From Sisyra terminalis (Eukaryota > Arthropoda > Insecta > Neuroptera > Sisyridae): a DNA stretch of 64,000 bases. Location of the stretch: NCBI GenBank assembly GCA_958496175.1, contig OY292278.1:18600001-18664000 (forward strand), written 5' to 3'. Below are positions 12,123 to 23,324 of this stretch, in pieces. The notes below the pieces were generated by a model, which made no database searches, was not told the DNA's origin, and saw nothing but the letters and a program-made list of their open reading frames with translations. Position 1 is the first letter of the stretch; every line of letters begins with the position of its first letter. Made by a program: the position numbers and the translations under genes.

Positions 12123-13221
12123 CACTTAAACCGCGAATGAAGAGCCATTATCGAGGTCATAAGATGGCTGTTTGGCTCAATTTGATACCACAATTACATC
12201 AGCCGGGGGATGAAGATGTCAGCATGCGGCATCATCATTTCCATGAACGCGATCAACATTACTATGCCGGTTAGTTGTCGTAATTTGATTTGGGCTGCGT
12301 TTCATTTCCCATCGGTATTTTGTATTCATAACGTTCTGGATATTTTCTCACTCCTTAGTGTTATGGATACAAAGACATCATTCTTAACATCCCTGTTGCA
12401 TGGGTTACTATATTAAATATATAACTAACGTCTTTTTAACGTCCCAAATGTAACATATGGGTCCCTCGTTTTATTAACGGAAAAGTATATTATCCTTTGT
12501 AATGATTTCCTTATTTGTTTTCTGTTTTTAAGAAGTTCGGTTTGAAAATTACTTTTTTGTAGGAGCTGTTCGAGCTGAGTCGTTTACCAGACTACCACCG
12601 CCGTTACATCCTGCATCGATGGTTGATCCAAAGCATGCTGGAACCACGGAATGCTCTCCGGTTACAACCGAGGATGAATCTTTGCTGGATATCAATGAAG
12701 CTTTATCTCCCGGAAGTACGGATGAAAGCGACGATGATGCTCAACTCCTCGAACGATTAGCGACACGACATTATTATAGCTACAAAGCAGCTCTGGGCGT
12801 GACAATCGGAGTCGGGACCTTGCTTCTAGTTCTCAACATGTTGATTTTTGCTGGCATTTATTATCAACGTGGTCGGGAAAGGAAACGACAAAATCGAGGA
12901 ACCAACACAACTTCGTCATCTCCCAGTTCCGAATGCATTCCAATGTCCCAGCGACCAAACTGTTCTTCTCGAACGCAAAGTCCCACACCTCCAGGAGCCC
13001 ACGTAATCAAGGTGCACGAACCACCGCCATGTTACGCCACTGTAAATAAATCACCCTCGATTCCCGATCCACCACCGCCACCGAAAAAAAACAAACCCAA
13101 AAACGGAGACAAGCCAAAACCTCCCGTTCGCACCACCAGTAATTTAACGTCATCAAATCCCGACCAAAACGGTTCAAATACGATCAAAAAACGTGTTCAG
13201 ATACAAGAAATTTCCGTATAG
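12123..13221 (+). CDS. Neuroligin, last two exons (partial gene)
   Basis: Neuroligins are postsynaptic adhesion proteins that bind neurexin through a cholinesterase-like ectodomain. Exon A (12123-12269) encodes the end of that domain and the stalk: KPRMKSHYRGHKMAVWLNLI, a typical neuroligin block, then a His-rich DVSMRHHHFHERDQHYY. It follows a poly-T/AG acceptor and splices at CCG|GTTAGT to exon B (12563-13221), joining in phase. Exon B has the stalk, one transmembrane helix (about ALGVTIGVGTLLLVLNMLIF), a basic stop-transfer RGRERKR, a proline-rich tail (PPPPPKKNK) and the C-terminus QEISV. The last three residues fit a hydrophobic-x-hydrophobic (class II-like) PDZ ligand. Earlier exons lie beyond the window, implying an upstream intron of more than 12 kb. 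Which neuroligin paralogue this is cannot be decided. Confidence 0.9.
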
Positions 13222-14315
13222 CATATACTTTCCGAGTGATCCCCTTCACTCGACACCCCCCAATCGTAATATATTGTTTTACATTAAAACAAAAAAAAAA
13301 GGATTATTATAACAATTCCCTTTTAAAAAAAATCAAATCAATGTTTACATAAAAATTATCACATATTCTTAAAAAAAAACATAAATGAAAATTGAGTTTT
13401 TCTCAATATTGTAATCGAAATGTAAAGAAAAAGCTCAATACTAGTGAAAATCAATTTTTTCGATATTTTTTATGATAGACTGTTAATGATTTTGTCAAAC
13501 GTAATCTTTAAGAATATCGATATACTCAAACAGAAAAATATTATTGTTCTTTATTATATAATATTTTACAAAAAATGAATTTATTGTAAATAATAAAATT
13601 TAAGATAAAAAAAAAATGTAAATTTAAAGAAAAACTCTTACTCTTAGTGTTTATATAAATATATATAAAAATAAATGATGATTATAAAATGAAAACGTAA
13701 AATCCAAGGATTTATCTTTCAATTAGGATTTGGAAACGAGCAGTTTGTCCTTTTTGGTTTTTGTTTATGTTTTCAGCCCAAGCTCTACATTCAACGGTGA
13801 TTAAAATTCCTACTGTAAAAAAATCATCTTTTAATTCAGTTAATGATGCATTGAAGTGGGTTCATTAGCAATAAATGTAATAGATATAATATAAGCAATA
13901 GAATCTTAATAAAATCTTAATAAAACGCTAATCAGATTACAGTTATCAACATGTAATATTAGGCTGGTTCTTGCATTAATCCCGGATTGATTTGGAACTG
14001 GTTGCTAATACACAAACAGAAAATGATTGATTATTAGCTTTAAAAATTGAAAACTGAGATTTCAAATCCGTTTAAAGTTAGTAAGAGATTCTTGATGTTA
14101 ACATGATCACTTCAATGAAGCTTATCATTATAAAAGTTAAACCAGGCTACCACGGAATTATGTTGAAATGAAAACTGCCGTTTAAAAGCAAAAGCAGGTT
14201 ATATGGTTATCATGTTAAAACTTTTAAGGTAATGTAATAATCAAACATTTACAAACTATGCAGTCTATTTCCAAAACATCGTATATAGCTTCTAAAGTTA
14301 GATGATAGATATCCC
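13222..14315 (+). other. Neuroligin 3' UTR and downstream intergenic DNA
   Basis: After the stop at 13221 the DNA is AT-rich with several AATAAA-type signals (for example around 13591 and 13670). No coding feature is seen up to the MITE at 14324. Confidence 0.45.
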
Positions 14316-14323
14316 TTTCCTGT

Positions 14324-14641
14324 AGGGCCCGATCAAAACTAGTTTTTTCAGCCTTTTTCTGAATCGAAAATGATACTTCGACTTCTCACTACGAGCGCTG
14401 GTATCGTTTTATCTTCCGTTGATAAGAAAAACGAATCTATACGATGTTTATAAGTGAGAGCGAGATAATAGAAGTGATTGATGTTTTAAACTTCGTATCG
14501 GTTCGTTTCTCCTACCGACGGAAGATAAAACGACGCCAGCGCTCGTAGTGAAAGGTCCGGTCCTACCATTTTCGATACAGAAAGCTTGGTTGGCTTTGGA
14601 CGCCAAGTATCGGCCGAAAAAACTAGTTTCGATCGGACCCT
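14324..14641. mobile_element. MITE with GGCCGAAAAAACTAGTTT-type ends
   Basis: The left end AGGGCCCGATCAAAACTAGT and the right end ACTAGTTTCGATCGGACCCT are inverted. The arms continue inward (CTACGAGCGCTGG / CCAGCGCTCGTAG). An 8-bp direct repeat TTTCCTGT flanks it (14316-14323 and 14644-14651, the right copy two bases off), consistent with a hAT-type target duplication. A frame at 14486-14719 is only the palindrome read through. Confidence 0.65.
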
Positions 14642-14654
14642 ACTTTCCTGTAAC

Positions 14655-15185
14655 ATAGACACTACTGCATCCTCTCTAAATAGTGGTTTTACTAAGGCTT
14701 TAATCAATGATTTAGTCAAATATAACCCATGAAAATCAAAGATTTAGCTCTTCTTTCTCCACTTCATATGAAAGTTAAAACTAAAAGAATATAAAACCAC
14801 TCAAATTCTCAAAAGTTATAAGAAAAGTGTCCAAAAATACTCAAAGGTAAGAAAACATGGAAGGAAATGCTATTGTTTTTGAATTGTTCTGATATTTTGA
14901 ACTTGGGACCCTTGCAAGTTTGTAATAGTCCATAATTTTAACACAGTATTCAATCATTTTCTAAGATTTATTTGTTGTCTTTTAGAAGTAATCTAGAAGT
15001 AAAAGAAGTAATCTTTTAGAAGTCCCGGGGTAATTAACTCATTCTAGAGTTACCCCATAGTCTTTAGTCAAGTTAGCTGAAGGGTGCACGTTTTACCCAT
15101 GGCTACGTTGGGAATAACGGAGCTAGATGGTAAGGATGATCATTCAACTGGGTTAATTAACTTGCATTGAACTTGAACACCTCTT
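14655..15185. other. No gene recognised
   Basis: Non-coding by eye. It includes a short tandem of AGAAGTAATCT (about 14985-15022) and a CCCGGGG/CCCCAT patch. Nothing further is supported. Confidence 0.4.
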
Positions 15186-15186
15186 C

Positions 15187-15692
15187 CCTAACCCTAAGGA
15201 TCAATCGAAGTGTCTTTAACTAAAACCTTTGTATGATGTTAATATTGAAGCTGCCAGCATTTCCAACAGCCTTCCAAGGCCTTCCAACAGCCACCATAGA
15301 CTTCCCAGAATAGCCCCTAGTTGTTGTCATTTTGTGCCAATGCCTGGTGAAACGTCTGTTCGAATGAACTCCAAGGTGCTGACCTCATCCTTATTGGGAA
15401 CTACGAAGTTGTTTATGAATACCGAGGGGTATAGCTCTCTTCTAGTGGTAATGGTCACGTGGACAAACTTTGCTTCATTGGTTAAGATTTTTCATTTCTG
15501 GAACTATTCCTGTAGGTTAAGAAGACCAGTTTGTAACTCCTCCGACGCCGCATTAAGGTTGTCGTAAGCAAAGCGGTATCATCTGCGAATGTGGATGTCA
15601 TCACTTTTTCCATAATGGACATGTCGGATGTGAATAATAGATACCAGATTGGTCTTAAAATGCTTCCCTGTGGAACTCCTGCTCTAATTTAA
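15187..15692 (-). pseudogene. Jockey-type LINE reverse transcriptase relic
   Basis: On the minus strand the frame near 15690-15570 reads AGVPQGSILRPIWYLLFTSD and then TFADDTALL: reverse transcriptase motif B (GVPQGS) and catalytic box C (F/YADD). After frameshifts it continues KFVHVTITTRRELYPSVFIN and NKDEVSTLEFIRTDVSPGI, matching the region after the catalytic box in Jockey-like elements. Stops and missing ends show it is dead. The plus-strand frame at 15229-15567 is its shadow. Confidence 0.8.
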
Positions 15693-15886
15693 TGGAGGAC
15701 CTATGTATGTATGTTTTAAAGAAGTTATTTTCAGCGGCTAATTTTATTTGTGAGAAAAATATTTTCACTCACGACCACTTATCATTGATAGATTATAAGT
15801 TTTGAGAACTTTAATATATTATGAATAAAATAAGCCCGTTTTTGTGCAGTAGATGCATTGTTTTCTACTTAGCCAAATACCGAATA

Positions 15887-17060
15887 TTAAGAAATAGTAT
15901 CCGAAAAAATTGAGTATCGAACAGTCGCTAAATATTTGTTATCTTTTTCACCTCTACCACAATACCGTGACAGCCTTGCTTTAAAATTGAGGAAATATTT
16001 ACGAGACATATTTGCAAAACGGACTGCAACTAAAGGTGATTGATAAGCTTCATAATCTCCTTGATAGGGAAAAAACCGGGCTGAAAATCCCGGCAAAGGA
16101 TAGTAAGTAGCTGGACCCAAATGTTCTTGATCTGCAGGAGATAATCCATCACAGCTAACCCATACAAACGGTTCCTTAGATTTTTTATATTTTTCAATAA
16201 TTGTCTCCTGTAACTTTATAGGCATGGAATCTGGAACATCTTTTTTATAACATTGAGGTTTCCAATTCACAATCTACAAACTTTAACTCTTATGAACTAT
16301 TTTAATGAAAAAACAAGAAGTGAAAACCCACTTTATTTAGTTTTAAATAGACGCAAGGTGTTTTAGTGTCATATCCATAAGGTTCAACAGCGCAAGGTCC
16401 TAGATCAGAAATATTGAATGCACACTTCAATGTTCGAGAACAATTGGAAGGATAATCTAAAATTATAAGATGTTAACTAATAACAAGTGGAAATAATTGG
16501 GCAATTTATATTTACACTTACTATTTAAAAAATTTTCAATATCATTGGTATAATGTTGATATTCAGGATCATCCGTTTCATTACTGTGATGATCGTACAA
16601 AATTAAAGGTGATGCATATTTGGATGTTGGTTTGAACGATAGTCCTGATAAAAAACGAAAATAAATTTCGTACAAGTATATTTGCGACGTAATTTAGCTG
16701 ACCAGGATTTCCATTATTTTTCATAATTGTTGGCTTATGTTTGTCCAATAACAGCACAAACCCAAGTTTCAGTAGTAAAAGAAAAAACGAAAAAAGAGCT
16801 CCGAGAAATAAGGAATAAAATAGCAATAAGTTACCTAAAAGATCATAATTAATGTTACTGAGAATGAAAGAATTGTCATTGATTTAATCCTAACACCAAT
16901 TTTTGGGCGTCCGGAAACAACACGTTTTATCGGTACCATTCCAAATAGCAGATCTGACCCAAACATTTCTGGATCTTTCGGAAGTAACTGTAGAAATATC
17001 GTCTACCGAAACTTCTACTGATTTAGTAAATCCCTTTCTTGGAAATGTAGCCTTAGACAT
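15887..17060 (-). CDS. Na+/K+-ATPase beta subunit-like (nervana family), copy A
   Basis: Beta subunits are type II glycoproteins that fold and traffic the pump alpha subunit, and some insect forms act at septate junctions. Five minus-strand exons join in phase: 17060-16895, 16834-16703, 16644-16522, 16456-16332 and 16273-15887, giving 310 residues. They encode a cytosolic N-terminus, one transmembrane helix around residues 57-80 (LFYSLFLGALFSFFLLLLKL), NPGLSFKP, the ectodomain block LGPC..PCVYLKLNK, then NWKPQC and a GPATYYPLPGFSARFFPY region. N-glycosylation sequons include NET, NIS and NMS. Seven ectodomain cysteines are seen; six is usual. The last exon is single where copy B has three. 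Start chosen at MSKATF, typical for the family. The N-terminus is very divergent. Confidence 0.85.
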
Positions 17061-17190
17061 TTTTTGAAAAATTTAATAAAATAATAAATTGACATTTTGA
17101 TTCCATATGATTTTTAATATTTTTAGTTGTCATGCCACTATAAACACAATCACTACAGTTGACTACAGTATTATTTCATAAAATTAGGTT

Positions 17191-18448
17191 CTAAATTTTG
17201 TTTTTCGCATTAAAATATACTTGCAATAACAATTCTTGGTCCATGTCCATATTTTTTGCCCACACATGGCATTTAATTGATATTAAAGTACGTCCTACAT
17301 CGAAAAATAATTCAATGATTAAAAATTAATGGCTGCTGAGGTTTAAAATTACTTGCTACTTCTGGCACAAATAGACCCACAATAGGTTGTAGATAATTTT
17401 CGTTTCCATTGAAGGGAAAATATTTTGCCTCCCAACCTGGAATTGGATAATATTGGAACCGGCCCAAATGTTCAACATCTGAAGGATTATAGCCTTGACA
17501 ATCCAGCCAAACTGCTTCCTTAAAAGAAAAAATAAGTCATTCAATAAAGCCTAAAATTTTCTTTAAAAATGCTTGTATAAAATACAAACCATAGGTTGAT
17601 TTTTTTCTGAAATCTTCTCCGTATATGGTTGAATTTTTTTTAAGATTTCTTCAGGTAATTCTGATACATCAAAACACTCTGGACTCCAATTCAAATACTG
17701 AAACAAAGTTCTGTAAGAATGAAGATTGAAAAATTTGTTAACTCAACTTTATTCAGAGTTAAGTAAATGCAAGAGTTCGAACGAGAACAAGGCCCAAGTG
17801 AGTTCCAGTCGAATCGGCAAGAATAACTTTTATTATAATTATCTTTGAAACAAGATCCAGAATCATTGGACAAAATATTTCCTAAGTCAAGAAGATATAA
17901 AATCATGGAATCACTAAAAAGTTGTAATACATTTGTTAGTATAAGTTAAATAGTTACCGTTTAATGTTTTCAAAGAATCCGATATACGCATAACCGAAGA
18001 ATCACGACTGACATCTGAGTCATTTGATAGTGCCGTTATAGCTACAAAAGACAATATAAGAAAAACTCATTTCAAACTACCATACTTGTAACAAACTTGG
18101 CGACTTTATTCCTAGATTTTCTTTGCCTGAATATCCAATAAATTTGCCTCCAAATACATATGTGCCAATACAAATGCTACTGACTATACCAAGAAAAACA
18201 CTGTAGAGAAAAATGATTCGAGCTAAATTTTTAACTAAGCAAACTGTTTTTTTTTAATCAAAATTGGTTAGTTGTGTACCCCAATCATATGGCGTGATTT
18301 CACATAGTCGCTTTTCTTTTGAATCCCAGCCAAACTTTGAACACTTTTGCCATCGAGTTTCGCCAGGAGATTCCGGCCGATTGGATTCACGAAACTGGTC
18401 ATTGTGAACCTCTACAACGCTAGCAGCACTTAACGCACGACTTACCAT
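17191..18448 (-). CDS. Na+/K+-ATPase beta subunit-like (nervana family), copy B
   Basis: A tandem paralogue ending 130 bp upstream of copy A's start. Seven minus-strand exons join in phase: 18448-18280, 18222-18097, 18041-17958, 17881-17748, 17697-17590, 17518-17353 and 17294-17191, giving 296 residues from MVSRAL (an in-frame ATG at 18541 would add 31). Features: cytosolic tail ending TPYDW, transmembrane helix IIFLYSVFLGIVSSICIGTY, ectodomain LGPCSRSNSCIYLTLNK, NWSPECF, VEHLGRFQYYPIPGWEAKYF, and the family's C-terminal KCHVWAKN. Seven ectodomain cysteines match copy A's pattern, including the extra one after NW.P. The donor A|GTTTGT at 18097 and the acceptor at 17881 were chosen to keep phase. 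Expression and partner subunit are unknown. Confidence 0.85.
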
Positions 18449-18835
18449 TATTTTTTTTACAGATATTGAGACTTTTATGCCTCCCAAATTTGACAAACTG
18501 TTACCAAGGAATTGGTACGATTGAGAAACAAAAACAATCAACTGCTTTGATTAAAAACATGTTATCTTATAGTCCTACTATTTATTTATAATCCTAGAAT
18601 CCACGATCATCCACGACGGTCAGACCTTTGTTATTTTATAAAAGCTAAAAATTTCTTCGCGCAAATCCCCAGCACAGATAAGAACGATCAGCGACTATGG
18701 ATTTTAGATGGTAGTTATTTTGGTAGATAACAAAGTAACAAAAGGTAACACGTAATAAAGATGTTTAAACTAGCTCACTTTCGTCCAAGTATAATAAGTA
18801 TGATATAATATAAAGGACAGTTTTTAGCCAGATAC

Positions 18836-19078
18836 TTAGCACGGTTTCAGCCCCCTGTCAGACACACCTAAGCATAAATAAATTATAGTTTAACAATTGA
18901 TATAGAATAAATGCTGAATTTTGGCAAGATTAAAAAACTATCAAAACTATCCGGCTACTGAGATAACATCTTTTAATAGTTGCCCAAGTAACATTAATAA
19001 AATTCAGCTTTTATGCTAAAATTAGGATTAAAATGTATGGATGTCTGGCAGGGGGTTGAAATCATGCTAAGTTTCTAA
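18836..19078. repeat. Foldback repeat
   Basis: CTTAGCACGGTTTCAGCCCC with TGTCAGACA at about 18835-18866 is inverted at about 19039-19076 (TGTCTGGCAGGGGGTTGAAA then CATGCTAAG). The interior (about AATTCAGC / GCTGAATT) also pairs partly. Non-coding. Confidence 0.5.
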
Positions 19079-19079
19079 C

Positions 19080-19600
19080 AATGAAGGATGTGATTTCTAA
19101 TACATTATTCCGAAGGAAATATAAAAAATTGGCGTTTATACTTTGACGAAAATGAGCTTTTATTTTATACAAATTTGCTACCTATTACCTGCCAGAGTAT
19201 CCTGATCTTTTTTACCTATGTTGAGGACTTGCGCAGATATTTTTTTAACTTTTGTAAAGTAATGAAGGCCTTGCCGTTGCAGGCTTTTGCTTTATTCGGC
19301 ATAAACCAAATAATTACTTCTAAATTTAAATTTAAATTCATTGTTGTCGCATCATATCCGTTACAAATCAAACACCACACGACATCCGTGATACAGTTTT
19401 TCATCTTAATTTACTCCACAAAAGAAGAATCGCAAGGAGCAGATGGCAAAGAACTAGTTATCTTTCAGATAAAGCTATGTATAATAAATTGTCTTCCCTC
19501 TTAAAATCTCAGCTTATTTCCCATAGACCTAATCAATACTCCAAACATCTTGAATTTCTTGCATCTCTGTCAAGTTAGCACCCGAATTTTACAAATTAAA
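19080..19600. other. Unrecognised stretch with overlapping open frames
   Basis: An open frame of 109 codons on + (19175-19504) overlaps a 62-codon one on - (19216-19404). Neither shows a known domain. I cannot call a gene. Confidence 0.35.
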
Positions 19601-19744
19601 AGTTTAAATATATTTTTAGATTGCCTTTGGTTTGTATTTGATTGTACCGAAAAAATTTATTAAAAAAAGGTATTAAATTTTTAAAAATTGATAGCCCCCC
19701 ATTGTTAGATTTTTCAATAAAATTAACGGCCGTAGATAGGCCTT

Positions 19745-20552
19745 GACACGTAGAGGATTGTACCGAAAAAAATTTGTTTCTAATTTTAACCCAAAAAAAG
19801 TTATGAGCGATTTTGTGAATGCACTTATTCCATTGAATATAGAGTTTTCCGGTTACTACGGATTTTCCTTGAGAGATTTTCCAAACCCAAGAGCGGTTCA
19901 ATCTAGCTACTGTGCCGCTGAGGATTGTACCGAAAAAAGGATTCTTCTAACTCTATTCCAACGGTTGTTATAAAGGATTTTGTATGAGTAATTAGACTCT
20001 AATTACTCTATTGTTGAAACAGTAAAAACGGCCATAACTTTGAATCTATTGAGGTACTTACTAATCTTTTTGCGGATTCTCCCGGGTGCTGGTCTCTAGT
20101 CGATGAAACCAGTTGAATTTTAGTTTCTACCTCAACCGGAAAGAAAATAGAGTTTTTCGGCTAGTACGGATTTTCCTTCAGAGATTTTCCAAATCCAAGA
20201 GCGGTACAATCTAGCTACTGTGCTGCTGAGGATTGTAGCTAGATTGTACCGCTCTTGGATTTGAAAAATCTCTGAAGGAAAATCCGTAGTAGCCGTAAAA
20301 CTCTATTTTCTTTCCGGTTGAGGTACAAACGAAAATTCAACTCGTTTCATCAACTAGAGACCAGCACCTGGGAGAATCCGCAAAAAGATTAGTTTGTACC
20401 TCAATAGATTCAAAGTTATGGCCGTTTTTGCTGTTTCAACAATAGAGTAATTAGAGTCTAATTACTCATACAAAATCCTTTATAACTACCGTTGGAATAT
20501 AGTTAGAAGAATACTTTTTTTGGTACAATCCTCAGCGGCACAGTGGCTAGAT
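19745..20552. repeat. Palindromic element with GATTGTACCGAAAAAA units
   Basis: The left arm (about 19904-20219) and right arm (20235-20552) are long inverted copies separated by about 15 bp, each about 315 bp and highly similar. Upstream, 19755-19915 is a diverged direct copy of the left-arm module: it starts GATTGTACCGAAAAAA and ends in a CAATCTAGCTACTGTGCCGC block. It is a foldback-type element; small open frames inside it are not genes. Confidence 0.75.
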
Positions 20553-20689
20553 CATCAGTTTCATGCACGGTTTTAAAAACGTATGTTTTTAAAATGTAAG
20601 TTTTATTACTATTATTATTATTACTACTACTACTATTACTTTTTTTCTATTTACAACAATTTTGTACAAACAAAAATAAAAAAAAAATA

Positions 20690-21225
20690 CTGTAAGATTC
20701 AAACCCGCGTCTTAATAATTAGGAGTATCTGAATGTCCGATACATAAGCAATTACGCTATTAACATCAGCTATGTGTTTTATTTATATAAAGGTTTATAT
20801 TTCAAAGAGGTAATTTTTTTAAATTTAAATTGAATTGACTGTGCCTTTTATCAGTTCAACTAAAAATATTATTACAGATTATTTTCTTACTTTAAATTAC
20901 CTTTCCAATGATATATAACTCACCTGTCTAGTGTAAAAATTTCTGTTTTCATCCCTAGGGAAAACCTTCCCTTATTATTTTTTTGAAATGATAAGTAGCC
21001 TATAGTCTGTGGGAAATTATGTTGTATCTTAATACCAAATTTCATTAAATTCGGTTGTTCCGTTCTTTAGTTTAATCGGGACACACAGACAGACAGACAA
21101 AAATTTTAAAAATATTAAATTTGGAATAAGGGCCTCTTGAAACAAATATTTACCCTAAAATTGGGTTCAAAATCGAAATGTAAAGATAGACGTAAGAGTT
21201 TTATATATTAGTATAGACTGGTGCC
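20690..21225. repeat. tRNA-like segment plus LINE/SINE tail
   Basis: On the minus strand 20775-20698 looks tRNA-like, with a box B-like GGGTTTGAATCT near 20700. On the plus strand 20930-21200 resembles an RTE-type LINE 3' end: CCAAATTTCATTAAATTCGG followed by GGGACACACAGACAGACAGA. Whether this is one SINE or two insertions is not clear. Confidence 0.45.
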
Positions 21226-21384
21226 AGAAATGGAAAGTAAAAATTATCAAAAATAAATGTGTCAATGTAACATTTACCTTAAATAAATAACGATGTCCAC
21301 CGCTAGTATAAGACAATGAATTATTACCAATATCCACAGAAATTCGCCATCCAGGGTTTTACTAAAATAGTCATCTTAGGTGGA

Positions 21385-21795
21385 ATCCACACACAAGACT
21401 GAAACGACAAGACCTCAACAGACGCTTTGGACTCCTACAAAAACTTTTAAGACATCAATCTTCCATAAACGTGCAGACTAAATTATTAATTTACAAAACT
21501 CTTGTTAGACCTATTTTAACTTATGGAATAGAACTATGGGGCTCCACAAAACTCTCTAATACTAAGCGTATTCCTGCTTTTCAGTTAAAAGTTCTTCGAA
21601 AAATTCACAATAGTCCATGTCACAAATGAAGTAATTCACAAAGATCTTAATGTTCTTTATATTTCCGAACTGATCTCTGATAGATTCTCCCATTCTAATC
21701 CAGAAGTTCAAATTCTTTCCTCTACTCAACACCCGAAAAATCCTCCTCGTCGCTTAAAGCGTCGGTGGCCAAGAGATCATCTTCCAAATTCCTAG
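21385..21795 (+). pseudogene. Jockey-type LINE reverse transcriptase relic, C-terminus
   Basis: The + frame reads WNPHTRLKRQDLNRRFGLLQ, then KLLIYKTLVRPILTYGIELW, then KVLRKIHNSPCHK. After a frameshift it reads VTNEVIHKDLN. This is the distal part of Jockey-like ORF2 (YK..VRPILTYG..LWG followed by ..VTNEVIHRDL). It is 5'-truncated and frameshifted, so inactive. Confidence 0.85.
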
Positions 21796-21903
21796 AGAGT
21801 ACCAGTGTTGGCTGGAGCCTCTCATCAATATGTGTTATTTGGCTCATGAATTGTCTCAATTCAAGAGTCTTATATTATTTGAACTAATAACTCATTTGCT
21901 TAA

Positions 21904-22652
21904 GGGGTTAGAGGTAGTCAGAGACACGAAAAAATGAGAATTTTCAGTAATTTTTTTGCTATTAAATCATGTTATTTTACAAAAGTAATAATATGGCATT
22001 ATTATACAATGTTTTGACTTAAAGTCACGAAAATTTGAAAAAAAAATTATAATTTCCAAAGTTATAGCTGTCTGTGTTGACCCAGTTTCAAAAAATGGTC
22101 CTTGCGGTGACAATCATAAGTCCTTGCAGATTCATCTAAAATCAATCGGATGAAAAAAAATAGTTTTATAAATAGATAATCCTGGGCCTGATCGAAGCTT
22201 TTTTTTTCAAAAATTAACAAAATGGTGGCCTCAGGAAATTTTTTTCTAGATTTTCGGGAAAAAATCAACAGTTAATTGGTCTTAAAAAATCGAAATTTTT
22301 GAAAAAAAAAAAATCCTTCGATCAGGCCTGAGTTTATAATGTATTCTAAAAGCTGTATGAATTTCATTAAAATCTACTGAGCGGTTATCAAGTTACAGTT
22401 GTCACCAGTTCAAAAAACATAGTTTTGAGATAAACGCATTCAAAGTTTCACACTAAATTTACATACAGAAATACTAATTATTTAATCACTTACACGGAGA
22501 CATCTATTCCTGGGCCATATAATAGTTCTTCAGCCATTATTACAGTTATTATCGGATCAACTTGAAATTTTCAGAGAATATTTTTAAGATATTACACTTA
22601 ACGAAAATGCAAAAAAATTGATTTTTTGAAAATCCTGACTACCCCTAACCCC
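21904..22652. mobile_element. Non-autonomous TIR element in a TTAA target
   Basis: The ends are GGGGTTAGAGGTAGTCAG and CTGACTACCCCTAACCCC, inverted, directly flanked by TTAA on both sides (21900-21903 and 22653-22656). TTAA duplication suggests piggyBac-type mobilisation, but the terminal bases are not the usual piggyBac CCY. No transposase frame is present. Confidence 0.7.
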
Positions 22653-22659
22653 TTAATGT

Positions 22660-23320
22660 ATTATATGTGTATACAGATTGCAAATAAAATTTAATAAAAA
22701 AAAATACTCAACCATTCGCCTAGTCTCTCTATGATACTGAATATTATAGTACCTATTTTTTGGATTATAAATGTTCAACTTATTCTATTGATTAGGGAAA
22801 TATTTTGAAAATTTGTACGATTGATGAAATGTTCACAAAAAATGAGTTTTTATCTTCGTCTTTACGTAGAAAATTAGTACCCTACTCACAAGTTAAGTAG
22901 CGAACCTTGCATTTCATTCCAATAAAGACACCGGGATTATCTTCTTAAATTTTTCAAATTTAATTTTAGTTGTAAGTTAAAATTAAAAATGTCGTTAAAA
23001 AATCGCATATTATACTTATAAAAATTAAGTTTTTATGAATAATTATTATATATTATCAAATAATTATTAAAGTTTTATAATTTTTCGTCTATAGGTTTGA
23101 CTATTACGACTGTCATTTTCCTATTTTATATATTTTAACGACGATTTTATAATACTAATTAAACAACTAATTTTAGTGCTACAAGTTTTGATAACATCGT
23201 AAAACTATAATAACTGTCCTATATCTAGGTATGCTTATTCTGAAAGTAATAAATTTTTTTTTCGTTGTATTTAAACAGAGCTTTTTTTTTAAATATTGTA
23301 ATTTATTAATAAATAAAAGA
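22660..23320. other. Intergenic, no gene recognised
   Basis: AT-rich DNA downstream of the LRR gene. A minus-strand AATAAA near 23308 just beyond the stop codon could be its poly(A) signal. Confidence 0.4.
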
Positions 23321-23324
23321 ACAT

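Noticed and set aside
18448..18541. Upstream in-frame ATG of copy B beta subunit
   Set aside because: Would add 31 hydrophobic residues before the cytosolic tail, unlike the family; the MVSRAL start is preferred, though not proven.
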